54,856 bases of DNA. Origin: an uncultured Ignavibacteria bacterium (GTDB taxonomy: Bacteria; Bacteroidota; Ignavibacteria; Tepidaquicellales; Tepidaquicellaceae). The notes under the pieces were generated by a model, which saw only the letters and a list, made by a program, of their open reading frames with translations, had not been told where the DNA came from and searched no databases. The position numbers and the translations under genes are program-made. Location of the stretch: contig CALMST010000385.1 of the NCBI GenBank assembly GCA_937872315.1, forward strand, positions 1 through 54,856. Direction: 5' to 3'. Below are positions 54,831-54,856 of this stretch, one piece after another; position 1 is the first letter of the stretch, and each line of letters begins with the position of its first letter.

Positions 54831-54856
54831 CATATTAATAGTGTTTTTTCAAATAG

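Overview
The window reads as an AT-rich chromosome segment from a Gram-negative member of the Bacteroidota/Ignavibacteriota (FCB) lineage. The basis is the gene order of a near-complete division and cell-wall (dcw) cluster, a meso-DAP-type MurE motif (DNPR), a PASTA-bearing FtsI, weak Shine-Dalgarno signals, PD40/TolB-like secreted propellers, and an injection-system locus with DUF4157 proteins of the kind common in that group. The genus cannot be read from the sequence. No rRNA, tRNA, insertion sequence or CRISPR array was seen.

Layout. (1) 1-3520, plus strand: repeat-rich spacer, a bifunctional (p)ppGpp synthetase/hydrolase, and an overlapping secreted TolB-like propeller. (2) 3521-6086: a convergent spacer with an inverted-repeat element and a strong hairpin, a 505-residue helical protein of unknown function, and a 0.7 kb stretch that is not empty: on the minus strand it keeps one reading frame of a decayed gene interrupted by seven stops. 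(3) 6087-11186, minus: acpS, a HAD phosphatase, a Fur-family regulator, a 3-hydroxyacyl-CoA dehydrogenase, folC, ribH and a PHP phosphoesterase. (4) 11302-28256, minus: the dcw cluster in transcription order mraZ-rsmH-ftsL-ftsI-murE-murF-mraY-murD-ftsW-murG-(membrane protein)-murC-ftsQ-ftsA-ftsZ. It makes lipid II and the divisome. Three 10-bp-phased GTGG repeats upstream of mraZ look like the MraZ operator.

(5) 28618-54552, minus: a complete-looking extracellular contractile injection system (eCIS; Afp/PVC/MAC type) of 19 genes. In transcription order these are: DUF4255 cap, a protein with three CBM5/12-like repeats, sheath, tube 1, tube 2, a 55-residue DUF5908-like protein, LysM hub protein, VgrG-like spike, PAAR tip, gp25, baseplate J-like, a second large baseplate protein, a 1231-residue PKD protein, tape measure, a peptidoglycan amidase-like protein, three DUF4157-type cargo candidates, and an AAA+ ATPase. 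Every conserved structural part of the particle is present, and there is no capsid, terminase, TssJLM membrane complex or ClpV, so it is neither a prophage nor a canonical T6SS.

The most interesting points: the three consecutive cargo candidates share a two-part N-terminal module but carry different C-terminal parts (an aspzincin-like protease plus peptidoglycan-binding domain, a gluzincin-like protease, and an unrelated block without the DUF4157 core). A probable glycan-binding protein sits between cap and sheath. Several spacers, including three inside the eCIS, are made of 7-bp tandem repeats, two of them with the same unit (GTATTAG).
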